From an uncultured Oscillospiraceae bacterium (GTDB taxonomy: Bacteria; Bacillota; Clostridia; Oscillospirales; Ruminococcaceae), in NCBI GenBank assembly GCA_900552945.1, contig USBI01000052.1, positions 1 through 11,283 on the forward strand: 11,283 nt of DNA, in the 5' to 3' direction. The stretch's first letter is position 1. Each line of letters opens with the position of its first letter. A model generated the notes under the pieces. It ran no database searches. It was given only the letters and a program-made list of their open reading frames with translations, and was not told where the DNA came from. Positions 1-5,515 of the stretch are shown in pieces. Both the position numbers and the translations under genes were made by a program.

Positions 1-18
1 GATGTGTATAAGAGACAG
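1..18 (+). other. Tn5/Nextera mosaic-end adapter remnant (non-genomic)
   Basis: These 18 bases equal the last 18 of the 19-base Tn5 transposase mosaic end used in Nextera/tagmentation libraries (AGATGTGTATAAGAGACAG). They lie exactly at the window start and run straight into coding sequence of a truncated gene. This is untrimmed library sequence at a contig end, not a transposon in the organism. Confidence 0.95.
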
Positions 19-86
19 CCATACCGTTCAGCAAGGCAGGTTCCGGCAGCGCCGTCGAACAAAAACAACGGAGCATTTTTTTGCAT
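19..86 (-). CDS. Probable homocysteine S-methyltransferase, N-terminal fragment (truncated by contig end)
   Basis: Only the first 22 complete codons are present. The ATG at 86-84 follows a GAGGTG ribosome binding site (92-97) with a 5-base gap. The encoded start is Met-Gln-Lys-Asn-Ala-Pro-Leu-Phe-Leu-Phe and then DGAAGTCLAERYG. The hydrophobic strand followed by DGAxGT resembles the first strand and loop of the (beta/alpha)8 homocysteine S-methyltransferase domain, as in MetH, BhmT and MmuM, where DGAMGT is typical. Those enzymes transfer a methyl group to homocysteine using a zinc thiolate site further along, which is not in the window. The gene is divergent from birA. Too little is visible to separate MetH from stand-alone methyltransferases, and another family is possible. 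Confidence 0.5.
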
Positions 87-108
87 GGGATCACCTCATC
101 ATCAGCGC

Positions 109-123
109 AATAATAGTATTATT
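109..123. repeat. Short perfect inverted repeat over the leftward start site
   Basis: AATAATA-G-TATTATT is a 7-base inverted repeat with a single central base. It overlaps the -10 box and probable start point of the leftward gene, so it could be an operator. It is AT-only and may be chance. It does not look like the TTAAC-type half-sites I associate with Gram-positive BirA operators. Confidence 0.3.
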
Positions 124-129
124 ATAGCA
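121..129 (-). promoter_or_regulatory. Extended -10 promoter for the truncated leftward gene
   Basis: The minus strand reads TGCTATAAT, a perfect TATAAT (126-121) with the upstream TG of an extended -10 box. No convincing -35 lies 16-18 bases upstream, which extended -10 promoters tolerate. The start point would fall near base 114, in a 7+7 base inverted repeat (109-123). Confidence 0.5.
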
Positions 130-168
130 CAAAAACCATAAAAATGCTATTTTTTCTCACCAGCATTC

Positions 169-197
169 TGGACAACCCTTTCAAACGGTATTATAAT
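169..197 (+). promoter_or_regulatory. Sigma-A promoter of birA
   Basis: TGGACA (169-174) and TATAAT (192-197) are separated by 17 bases. This is a near-consensus housekeeping promoter with a start point near base 204, about a dozen bases before the birA ribosome binding site. The short leader leaves no room for a riboswitch. Confidence 0.8.
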
Positions 198-216
198 AAT
201 TTTATGAAAAACGAAT

Positions 217-221
217 GGAGG
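217..221 (+). promoter_or_regulatory. Ribosome binding site that sets the birA start at GTG 230
   Basis: GGAGG lies 8 bases before an in-frame GTG at 230. The ATG at 215 overlaps the GGAGG itself and has no binding site of its own, so translation should begin at the GTG. Confidence 0.75.
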
Positions 222-229
222 TGGTCTGT

Positions 230-1216
230 GTGCTCAAACACGACGTTTTAAAAATACTGGAAGAACACAAAGGAGAACCCGTTTCCGGGCTGGAGATGGG
301 AAAACGCCTGGATGTTTCCCGCAGCGCTGTTTGGAAAGCGGTGGGACAGCTGAAAGAAGACGGGTACCAGATCGAGTCCATTCCCAACAAAGGATATTGT
401 TTAAGCGAAAACAACGATATTATCGATCCGGAAAAAATCGCTTCTTTCCTGCGCACCAAATATCTGGGCCGGGAATTTGAGCTGCTGGAAGAAACCGACT
501 CGACCAATTCCCACTTAAAGCGCAATGCCGATCAGCTCGCCGGGCACAACGGGTACACCGTGGTAGCCCTTCAGCAGACGGGCGGACGCGGGCGAATGGG
601 CCGCAGTTTTTACTCACCCGCACAGCAGGGCGTTTATATGAGTTTTCTGCTGGAACCTCGATTTACCTTTTCCGATATCAGTCTGGCAACGGTACTGGCT
701 GTTGTCGCTGTCTGCCGGGCAATTGAAGAGGTCGCGGGGTTTCGTCCACAGGTTAAATGGGTTAACGATGTGATTTATCACGGCAAAAAGCTGGTGGGAA
801 TTCTTACCGAAGCCTCTCTTGAAACCGAAAGCGGACGGATTAAATACCTCATTCCCGGAATCGGCATCAATATCAACCGGGATGAAAACATCCCAACGGA
901 ACTGCGGGACATTGTCGGAGCGCTCAATGAATTTTCGGAAGCCCCCTGCGACCGTAACCGGTTGATCGCGTCGGTTTTAAATCACTTCGAAGAGATTTAC
1001 GAAACCTATCTTTCCGGTAACCGTGACGCAATTCTGGACGAATACCGCAGCCTTTTGTGCGTATTCGGGAAAGAATACAACGTGATTTCGCCATCAGGAA
1101 GTTACCCGGCGACGCCCATTGACATTGACCGGGAAGCGCGTTTGATTGTAAAAGACAGGGATGGTGTCATCCATACGCTTAACTCCGGCGAGATCAGCAT
1201 TCGCCCTCAAAAATAA
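230..1216 (+). CDS. birA: Bifunctional biotin-[acetyl-CoA-carboxylase] ligase / biotin operon repressor
   Basis: BirA activates biotin to biotinyl-5'-AMP and transfers it to the biotin carboxyl carrier lysine of carboxylases; the holo-dimer can repress biotin genes. From GTG 230 the protein has 328 residues, normal for the two-function type. Residues 16-45 form a winged helix-turn-helix (VSGLEMGKRLDVSRSAVWKA). The biotinyl-AMP loop TGGRGRMGRSFYSP is at 117-130, KWVND at 176-180, and GKKLVGIL at 185-192 with the catalytic-site lysine. The C-terminal SH3-like domain covers about 275-328. KWVND replaces the usual KWPND and GRGRMG the usual GRGRRG; both are mild changes. The DNA-binding domain suggests it also regulates biotin genes, none of which are in the window. 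It has its own promoter and ends at a shared bidirectional terminator. Confidence 0.93.
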   Translation: MLKHDVLKILEEHKGEPVSGLEMGKRLDVSRSAVWKAVGQLKEDGYQIESIPNKGYCLSENNDIIDPEKIASFLRTKYLGREFELLEETDSTNSHLKRNADQLAGHNGYTVVALQQTGGRGRMGRSFYSPAQQGVYMSFLLEPRFTFSDISLATVLAVVAVCRAIEEVAGFRPQVKWVNDVIYHGKKLVGILTEASLETESGRIKYLIPGIGININRDENIPTELRDIVGALNEFSEAPCDRNRLIASVLNHFEEIYETYLSGNRDAILDEYRSLLCVFGKEYNVISPSGSYPATPIDIDREARLIVKDRDGVIHTLNSGEISIRPQK

Positions 1217-1226
1217 ATATAAAATG

Positions 1227-1260
1227 AAAAAAAAGCGGCAGGAGCTTCCTGCCGCTTTTC
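1227..1260. terminator. Bidirectional intrinsic terminator between birA and the glycosylase gene
   Basis: GCGGCAGGA (1235-1243) pairs with TCCTGCCGC (1247-1255) around a 3-base loop. A8 (1227-1234) lies on one side and TTTT (1256-1259) on the other. The rightward transcript gets a short U tract and the leftward transcript gets U8. It lies between the convergent stop codons, so it can serve both genes and is stronger leftward. Confidence 0.9.
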
Positions 1261-1301
1261 GTTTGTACCACTTGTAAGAGTTCTGACTCATCACAACCGT
1301 T

Positions 1302-1937
1302 TTATTTTGATGAAGGATTCACTTCCAATCCTTTGACAAGGCCATTTGCCACGGCCCAAATATAAAAACTCGCGACACTGCCATAAGGGCTGAACCGCCG
1401 GCGGTACCGCTCAAACCGTTCACGGTCAATGGTACGATGATGATAGATCATGCAAATCCCCCGCCGAATCGCCAGATCGTCAAAGCTGAGGATATCCGGC
1501 CGCTGCATACAGAACAAAAGAATCATTTCGGCCGTCCACACACCAATGCCTTTTAATGACGTCAGCGCACGGATGGCCTGCTCGTCGGTCATTCCCCACA
1601 CAGCATCCAGATCAAAAGACCCATCTGACACCTTCTGCGCAAATTCGGTAATATAGCGCGCTTTCCGAAAGGACAACCCGAATTTCTGCAAGCCGTTTTC
1701 TCCCACCGACAAAACCGTCTGCGCGTCCACCGTTCCCAGTGTTTCGGTTATCCGCCTCCAAACAGTCTCCAACGCTTTGGCAGAGATCTGCTGGCCGATG
1801 ATCTGATGAACAACAGCAGAAAACAAATCAGGGTCAACTTCACGTTCCAGATGACCGGCAAGGCGGATGACCTCACCCAGTTTTTTATCTTTTTTCGTCA
1901 GGTAATCGGTTTCTTTGCTTCCGTATTGAAAAATCAC
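1302..1937 (-). CDS. DNA-3-methyladenine glycosylase II, AlkA/HhH-GPD family
   Basis: This predicted base-excision repair enzyme removes alkylated purines such as 3-methyladenine. The protein has 211 residues, the size of short AlkA-like glycosylases lacking the N-terminal domain of E. coli AlkA. The helix-hairpin-helix LTSLKGIGVWTAEMILLF spans 125-142. It is followed by SFDDLAIRRG (151-160), where Asp154 aligns with the catalytic aspartate of the superfamily. There is no C-terminal Cys4 iron-sulfur cluster, which argues against Nth/MutY. The conserved segment HQIIGQQISAKA (44-55) is typical of the 3mADG branch. The start is GTG at 1937-1935, with GGGAG about 7 bases upstream; no ATG fits better. 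It is a single-gene unit between two terminators. Substrate range cannot be read from sequence. Confidence 0.9.
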   Translation of the reverse strand: MIFQYGSKETDYLTKKDKKLGEVIRLAGHLEREVDPDLFSAVVHQIIGQQISAKALETVWRRITETLGTVDAQTVLSVGENGLQKFGLSFRKARYITEFAQKVSDGSFDLDAVWGMTDEQAIRALTSLKGIGVWTAEMILLFCMQRPDILSFDDLAIRRGICMIYHHRTIDRERFERYRRRFSPYGSVASFYIWAVANGLVKGLEVNPSSK

Positions 1938-2008
1938 AACTATTCTCCCATAAACAATACAAATATGATGATTTTATTGTAACACACCTGTTTCTCACAG
2001 ACAATTTC

Positions 2009-2037
2009 ATTATAACAAACAAGATTCAATGTTTGAA
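2009..2037 (-). promoter_or_regulatory. Candidate promoter for the glycosylase gene
   Basis: A perfect TATAAT (2014-2009) lies 17 bases after a weak TTCAAA -35 (2037-2032). A second, weaker candidate nearer the gene is TTGTCT with a 17-base gap to TACAAT (about 2005-1977). Either would drive this gene alone, because a terminator for the preceding gene lies just upstream. Confidence 0.5.
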
Positions 2038-2053
2038 GCACGAATACCCACCG

Positions 2054-2088
2054 AAATAAAAAGCGCCTTCCCTCAACAGAAAGGCGCT
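2054..2088 (-). terminator. Intrinsic terminator of the lyxose isomerase gene
   Basis: On the minus strand AGCGCCTT (2088-2081) pairs with AAGGCGCT (2069-2062) across an 11-base loop. TTTTATTT (2061-2054) follows as the U tract. It begins about a dozen bases after the isomerase stop codon. Confidence 0.85.
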
Positions 2089-2100
2089 CTATAATATCCG

Positions 2101-2787
2101 TTAGTCAACATAATCCGGATAATCTTTAAAGATCAGATAAGTGGGTGCGCAGTCCTCTTCAATTTCCGGAATGCGGTCGGACGGTTCAATGAAATGATTG
2201 TCAATGTTATCATCGTTAACCGTGGAAACCTCGCCCAGCAACAGCTTGCCCGAACCGGGTTCACAGGCAATTTCATGATACTGCCCCGGCATGAGGGTAA
2301 TGCTCTGCCCCGGTTTCATCGTCACGGAACCGCCTGCCGGAACGGTGATTTTTCGTCCGTCCATCGTAACAGTAACAGCCTTGTCGGAGTAACCGTCATG
2401 ATCATTCTTTTCCCACAGGGTAATGATCGCGTTACCACCGCCGCGGTTGATGATGTCTTCCATCTTTTTATAGTGATAATGGGGAGCGAGCTTCTGCCCG
2501 TCTTCCACAATCAGCAGTTTTTCACAATAGGGTTTCGGATATACGTCAGAGTGCAGCACACTTCCGTTGCGAAGGGTAAAGATAAGCAAACCGACGTTGT
2601 CAAAATCATCGTAACCAAAATCGGTCACGTCCCAGCCAAGCATATTGGTGAAAACCTCGTCATACTCTTCCCGTTTCCCCTTAAAATCCTCCGGTTTCCA
2701 GTAGGCAAAATCCGGGAGATGAAAGTGCTGGCTTTCAATGAACTTCATACCGTCTTCAATGACTTGGTTTATTTTAGAGCGTTTCAT
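2101..2787 (-). CDS. D-lyxose isomerase (D-lyxose ketol-isomerase family)
   Basis: The predicted enzyme interconverts D-lyxose and D-xylulose; relatives such as B. subtilis YdaE also act on D-mannose/D-fructose. The 228-residue protein is a cupin, the usual length. The signature APHYHYKKMEDIINRGGGN spans 101-119. His103, His105, Glu110 and His171 (in MPGQYHE) are the expected divalent-metal ligands. A C-terminal segment GEVSTVNDDNIDNHF (185-199) also fits the family. The ATG at 2787 is chosen because GGAGG lies 9 bases upstream; an in-frame ATG at 2847 would add 20 residues but has no binding site and lies upstream of the predicted transcription start. It stands alone, with no sugar kinase or transporter beside it, so its physiological sugar is unclear. 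Confidence 0.92.
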   Translation of the reverse strand: MKRSKINQVIEDGMKFIESQHFHLPDFAYWKPEDFKGKREEYDEVFTNMLGWDVTDFGYDDFDNVGLLIFTLRNGSVLHSDVYPKPYCEKLLIVEDGQKLAPHYHYKKMEDIINRGGGNAIITLWEKNDHDGYSDKAVTVTMDGRKITVPAGGSVTMKPGQSITLMPGQYHEIACEPGSGKLLLGEVSTVNDDNIDNHFIEPSDRIPEIEEDCAPTYLIFKDYPDYVD

Positions 2788-2796
2788 GGTTGATAT

Positions 2797-2801
2797 CCTC
2801 C
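2797..2801 (-). promoter_or_regulatory. Ribosome binding site that sets the lyxose isomerase start
   Basis: GGAGG lies 9 bases before the ATG at 2787. It lies inside the longer in-frame extension that begins at 2847 and argues against that longer start. Confidence 0.8.
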
Positions 2802-2835
2802 GTTTGGTAGTTTGTAAAAGGAATTTGCCTCTTTC

Positions 2836-2864
2836 ATTAAACACCAAAGCGATATGAAAATCAA
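2836..2864 (-). promoter_or_regulatory. Candidate promoter of the lyxose isomerase gene
   Basis: TTGATT (2864-2859) and TTTAAT (2841-2836) are 17 bases apart, matching the sigma-A consensus at 4 and 5 of 6 positions. The start point would be near 2829. The rest of the 2865-2960 stretch shows only a weak GGCAAT/ATTGCC inverted repeat and no convincing catabolite-repression site. Confidence 0.45.
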
Positions 2865-2961
2865 TGGGAGAATCAAAGGCAATCTACACAAAAAACACGC
2901 GCTGATTTTGGCAATACAGTTTCTAATAAAACATTGCCGCTTAAAAGCCTGCACTTATTAC

Positions 2962-2997
2962 AAAAACACCGCCCGGTTTAAAGCAGGCGGTGTTTTT
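2962..2997 (-). terminator. Intrinsic terminator of corA
   Basis: AAAAACACCGCC (2962-2973) pairs with GGCGGTGTTTTT (2986-2997), a 12-base perfect stem with a 12-base loop. It begins directly at the corA stop codon. The A/U arms give a U tract in both directions, though only leftward genes abut it. Confidence 0.88.
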
Positions 2998-2998
2998 C

Positions 2999-3937
2999 TC
3001 ATTTTGAGCTGAACATATTTTTCTTAACCAGAATAATTCCAACAATTCCCGTCGCCACCAAAGACAGCACCACAGGAAACCAGAAATGGGTGAGCGGAAT
3101 ACCGTCAACGTTCATGCCGTAAAAGCTTGCTACCATAGTCGGAATCGCCATGAGGATAGTGATGGAAGTAAGCACCTTCATGACAATATTTAGGTTATTG
3201 GAAATAACTGAAGCGAACGCGTCCATCGTTCCGGACAGGATGCTGGAATAAATGTTAGACATTTCAATGGCCTGTTTGACCTCAATGATAACGTCTTCCA
3301 GAAGGTCCTGATCTTCCTCATACATTTTAATCACACGACCGCGCAGGATTTTTTCCAGCGTGATCTCGTCTGATTTAAGGGAAGTGGAAAAATAAACAAG
3401 GGATTTTTCCAGCCCAAGCAACTGGATAAGCTCTTTGTTCCGCAGAGAACGGTGCAGCTGACGTTCGATCATATTGGAAAGCTTGTCGATCTGCTTTAAG
3501 TATTGCAGATATTTGGTTGCGACCCGCAAAAGCATCATCAGCAAAAAGCGAGTCTTTAGGTGGGTCTGCACATTTTTAATCAGGCCATTTTCAAACTCGG
3601 TAATGACAGGATTTTCTTTCAGGCAGACCGAAACGACCAGTTTTTTGGTCAAGATAAAACCAATCGGCATTGTGGTGTAAAGAATGGTGTCTTTATCCGC
3701 TTCTTTTTCGGCAAGCGGTGCATCCATAATCACCAGAGTCTGATCCTCTTCGTTTTCAATACGAGAGGACTCCTCATCATCCAGCGCAGCGCGCACAAAA
3801 TCTGAATCCAGTTCCACCGTTTCGACCAAATAGCGAATTTCGTCTTCTGTTGGACTGACAACCGAAATCCAACAACCCTCACACGGGAACTGAACACGCA
3901 CGACTTTTCCATTTTCAGTTTTGTAAATACGGATCAT
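2999..3937 (-). CDS. corA: CorA-family magnesium/divalent cation transporter
   Basis: CorA forms homopentameric inner-membrane channels that import Mg2+ and are gated by Mg2+ bound to the cytoplasmic domain. The 312-residue protein has the full layout. An acidic alpha/beta cytoplasmic domain (about 1-130) is followed by a long helical stalk (about 130-250) and two C-terminal membrane helices (about 252-272 and 285-305). The pore signature YGMN is at 273-276, directly after the first helix. The tail after the second helix is short and basic (KKNMFSSK). The ATG at 3937 follows GGGGAG (3949-3944) with 6 bases between. A 25-codon open reading frame and two alternative hairpins lie in the leader, suggesting translational control. 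Ni2+/Co2+ or Zn2+ (ZntB-like) transport cannot be excluded, but GMN favours Mg2+. Confidence 0.93.
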   Translation of the reverse strand: MIRIYKTENGKVVRVQFPCEGCWISVVSPTEDEIRYLVETVELDSDFVRAALDDEESSRIENEEDQTLVIMDAPLAEKEADKDTILYTTMPIGFILTKKLVVSVCLKENPVITEFENGLIKNVQTHLKTRFLLMMLLRVATKYLQYLKQIDKLSNMIERQLHRSLRNKELIQLLGLEKSLVYFSTSLKSDEITLEKILRGRVIKMYEEDQDLLEDVIIEVKQAIEMSNIYSSILSGTMDAFASVISNNLNIVMKVLTSITILMAIPTMVASFYGMNVDGIPLTHFWFPVVLSLVATGIVGIILVKKNMFSSK

Positions 3938-3940
3938 AAA

Positions 3941-3987
3941 CTTCTCCCCTTTTCACCGGGAAAAGCCTGTTAACACGCAAATCCCGG
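3941..3987 (-). promoter_or_regulatory. Two mutually exclusive leader hairpins; one hides the corA ribosome binding site
   Basis: Hairpin A pairs CCGGGA (3987-3982) with TCCCGG (3961-3956). Hairpin B pairs CTTTTCCC (3965-3958) with GGGAGAAG (3948-3941), with one G-U pair, burying the corA binding site GGGGAG (3949-3944). Both need bases 3961-3958, so only one can form. Translation of the leader peptide passes through the 5' arm of A, which gives a way to couple ribosome progress to corA translation. Confidence 0.5.
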
Positions 3988-4030
3988 CCATATTATCAAC
4001 ACATATTCGACTGCACGGGTCAGGATTCAC
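3953..4030 (-). CDS. Leader peptide upstream of corA (25 codons, MgtL-like start)
   Basis: A GTG at 4030-4028 lies 7 bases after GGAGG (4042-4038), ideal spacing and as strong as the sites of the real genes here. The frame runs 25 codons to TGA (3955-3953), ending 15 bases before the corA ATG. The peptide begins MNPDP and contains three cysteines; it resembles no enzyme family. Enterobacterial MgtL, which senses low Mg2+ through ribosome destabilisation on an acidic/proline stretch, begins Met-Glu-Pro-Asp-Pro, and Salmonella corA also has a leader peptide (CorL). A similar role here is inferred, not shown. An upstream in-frame extension to 4171 runs through the ftsZ terminator and beyond the promoter, so it is not used. 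It could still be chance coding in a leader, but the binding site makes that less likely. Confidence 0.6.
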   Translation of the reverse strand: MNPDPCSRICVDNMAGICVLTGFSR

Positions 4031-4075
4031 AATGCCACCTCCATTTATCAAGCTATATAAGCCATATCTTTTTAT

Positions 4076-4084
4076 ATTATACCA
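4076..4084 (-). promoter_or_regulatory. Extended -10 promoter of the corA leader
   Basis: The minus strand reads TGGTATAAT: perfect TATAAT (4081-4076) with an extended TG. The -35 region (TGTTAT at 4104-4099, 17-base gap) is weak. The start point near 4069 leaves a leader of about 130 bases containing the 25-codon frame. Confidence 0.65.
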
Positions 4085-4118
4085 CAAATAACATCGCAAT
4101 AACAGACCGGAAAGCAAC

Positions 4119-4150
4119 AAAAAAACCCACCATTCTTCATGGTGGGTTTT
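4119..4150 (-). terminator. Intrinsic terminator of ftsZ
   Basis: AAAACCCACCAT (4122-4133) pairs with ATGGTGGGTTTT (4139-4150) around a 5-base loop. The leftward transcript continues into a run of U. It lies about 30 bases after the ftsZ stop and separates the dcw cluster from corA. Confidence 0.92.
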
Positions 4151-4179
4151 ACATTTTTTACAAAGCCGCAATTGGTCAC

Positions 4180-5265
4180 TTAGCGTTTATTGAACATTTT
4201 CATGATCTCATCAAAATCGTCATCCCCAACGCCATTAGAAGCAGTTGAAGCAGAGGAAGCTGAAGGAGAAACGGATGCAGCAGGAGCATCAGACGAATCC
4301 GGGCGCTGCCCATCATCAAAACCGGTCGCAATGACAGTGATCTTCATTTCATCCTCATAGCTGTCATCAAACGCAGCACCCCAGATGATATTCGCTTCCG
4401 GATGAGCCGCCTTGGAGATCATGGAAGATGCAAGATCAACTTCATCCAATCCAATATCACTGGAAGCAGTAATGTTAATAATAACACCGCGCGCACCGTT
4501 AATGGAAGTTTCGAGCAGCGGGCTGGAAATCGCCATTGTAGCAGCAGCTTCCGCCTTATCTTTTCCCTGAGCACGTCCAACACCCATATGCGCATAACCA
4601 GCGTCTTTCATTACGCTGGTAACATCTGCAAAGTCAAGGTTGACAAGGCCAGGAATGTTAATCAAGTCTGAAATACTCTGTACGCCCTGACGAAGGACAT
4701 CATCAGCAGCAAGAAACGCGTTTGCAAGCGTAATCTTTGTGTCCGGAATCAGTTTCAAACGCTCATTCGGAATGACCACAAGAGAGTCTACCTGCCGGCC
4801 GAGCGCGGCAATACCCGCTTCTGCCTGAGCCATTCTGCGGGGGCCTTCAAACAGAAATGGTTTCGTAACAATACCAATGGTAAGGATGCCCAATTCGCGC
4901 GCTACTTCCGCAACGATCGGCGCGGCACCGGTACCGGTACCACCACCCATACCCGCGGTGATAAACACCATCTGGGTGCCTTTCAAAGCAGCAGCGATCT
5001 CTTCGCGGCTTTCTTCCGCAGCTCTTTGCCCACGCTCCGGATCACCGCCGGCACCACGGCCTTTGGTTAATTTTTCACCGATCGGAATCTTGGTTGCAGC
5101 CTTGGAGTGAAAAAGAACCTGTTTATCTGTATTAATGGTAATAAACTCAACGCTTTCCATACCGGAAGTAATCATGCGGTTTACTGCATTTCCGCCGCCG
5201 CCGCCAACGCCGACAACTTTAATATTAACCGCTTTTTCCATTTCATTGTCCAGCACAAAATTCAC
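4180..5265 (-). CDS. ftsZ: Cell division protein FtsZ (tubulin-like GTPase)
   Basis: FtsZ polymerises with GTP into the Z-ring that organises septal wall synthesis. From GTG 5265 the protein has 361 residues, a normal length. The nucleotide loop [14 protein letters not shown] is at 18-31, the tubulin signature [10 protein letters not shown] at 107-116, and the synergy loop NLDFADV at 209-215 with catalytic Asp211 and Asp214. A Ser/Ala-rich linker (about 321-347) precedes the C-terminal peptide [14 protein letters not shown], which normally binds FtsA, SepF or EzrA. That peptide lacks the proline of the usual D/E-I-P core. The start is set by GGAGG (5279-5275), 9 bases before the GTG; ATG at 5322 would add 19 unlikely residues. 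Unlike the upstream genes it has a long leader with its own promoter, so it can be made at a higher level. Confidence 0.97.
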   Translation of the reverse strand: MNFVLDNEMEKAVNIKVVGVGGGGGNAVNRMITSGMESVEFITINTDKQVLFHSKAATKIPIGEKLTKGRGAGGDPERGQRAAEESREEIAAALKGTQMVFITAGMGGGTGTGAAPIVAEVARELGILTIGIVTKPFLFEGPRRMAQAEAGIAALGRQVDSLVVIPNERLKLIPDTKITLANAFLAADDVLRQGVQSISDLINIPGLVNLDFADVTSVMKDAGYAHMGVGRAQGKDKAEAAATMAISSPLLETSINGARGVIINITASSDIGLDEVDLASSMISKAAHPEANIIWGAAFDDSYEDEMKITVIATGFDDGQRPDSSDAPAASVSPSASSASTASNGVGDDDFDEIMKMFNKR

Positions 5266-5274
5266 TTTACCGTT

Positions 5275-5279
5275 CCTCC
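5275..5279 (-). promoter_or_regulatory. Ribosome binding site that sets the ftsZ start at GTG
   Basis: GGAGG is 9 bases before the GTG at 5265. It lies within the longer in-frame extension from ATG 5322, which itself has no binding site, so the shorter protein is favoured. Confidence 0.8.
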
Positions 5280-5369
5280 ATTGCGATTTGATGCGTCCTG
5301 CTAAAGCCTGTTCAGACTTCATTCTATTTGAAGCAATGCCAATAAGCCCTTATAAACTCTATGCTTATA

Positions 5370-5399
5370 ATCATATCATAAAACAAAGGCTGTTTTCAA
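5370..5399 (-). promoter_or_regulatory. Promoter of ftsZ (proximal)
   Basis: TTGAAA (5399-5394) and TATGAT (5375-5370) are 18 bases apart, each matching consensus at 5 of 6 positions. The -10 is extended by TGA. The start point near 5362 gives a leader of roughly 95 bases before the GTG. Confidence 0.65.
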
Positions 5400-5421
5400 G
5401 TATTTTCTTGACTTTTGACCG

Positions 5422-5440
5422 AAAAAACCAATGCGGTTTT
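5422..5440 (-). terminator. Weak terminator-like hairpin after divIB
   Basis: On the minus strand AAAACC (5440-5435) pairs with GGTTTT (5429-5424) around a 5-base loop, followed by two more U. The stem is AU-rich, so at best it attenuates read-through from divIB into ftsZ. Confidence 0.25.
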
Positions 5441-5454
5441 GTGCATAACGGAAA

Positions 5455-5482
5455 ATTTTACCTGTTTTGCCAAAAACTTCAA
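5455..5482 (-). promoter_or_regulatory. Second, weaker promoter candidate for ftsZ
   Basis: TTGAAG (5482-5477) and TAAAAT (5460-5455) are 16 bases apart, directly after the divIB stop. The match is moderate. Multiple promoters before ftsZ are common in bacteria, but this one could be chance in AT-rich sequence. Confidence 0.3.
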
Positions 5483-5515
5483 TTTTATTCCCTTTTTACA
5501 GATTCACACCGCAAT

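Noticed and set aside
2194..2793. 199-residue plus-strand frame opposite the lyxose isomerase
   Set aside because: It is a mirror frame of a clearly conserved enzyme, with no family resemblance and no supporting promoter context.
2840..2862. Catabolite-responsive (cre) site before the lyxose isomerase
   Set aside because: Only the central half resembles the consensus; the outer TG/CA positions do not match.
3938..4075. M-box type Mg2+ riboswitch before corA
   Set aside because: The leader is only about 130 bases, mostly taken by the 25-codon frame, and I see none of the long conserved M-box helices.
3953..4171. 72-residue minus-strand open frame between ftsZ and corA
   Set aside because: It runs through the ftsZ terminator and upstream of the corA promoter. 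Only the 25-codon 3' part with its own binding site is plausible.
5266..5322. Longer FtsZ start at ATG 5322
   Set aside because: No ribosome binding site upstream. A GGAGG inside the extension fits the GTG at 5265, and the shorter N-terminus matches the family.
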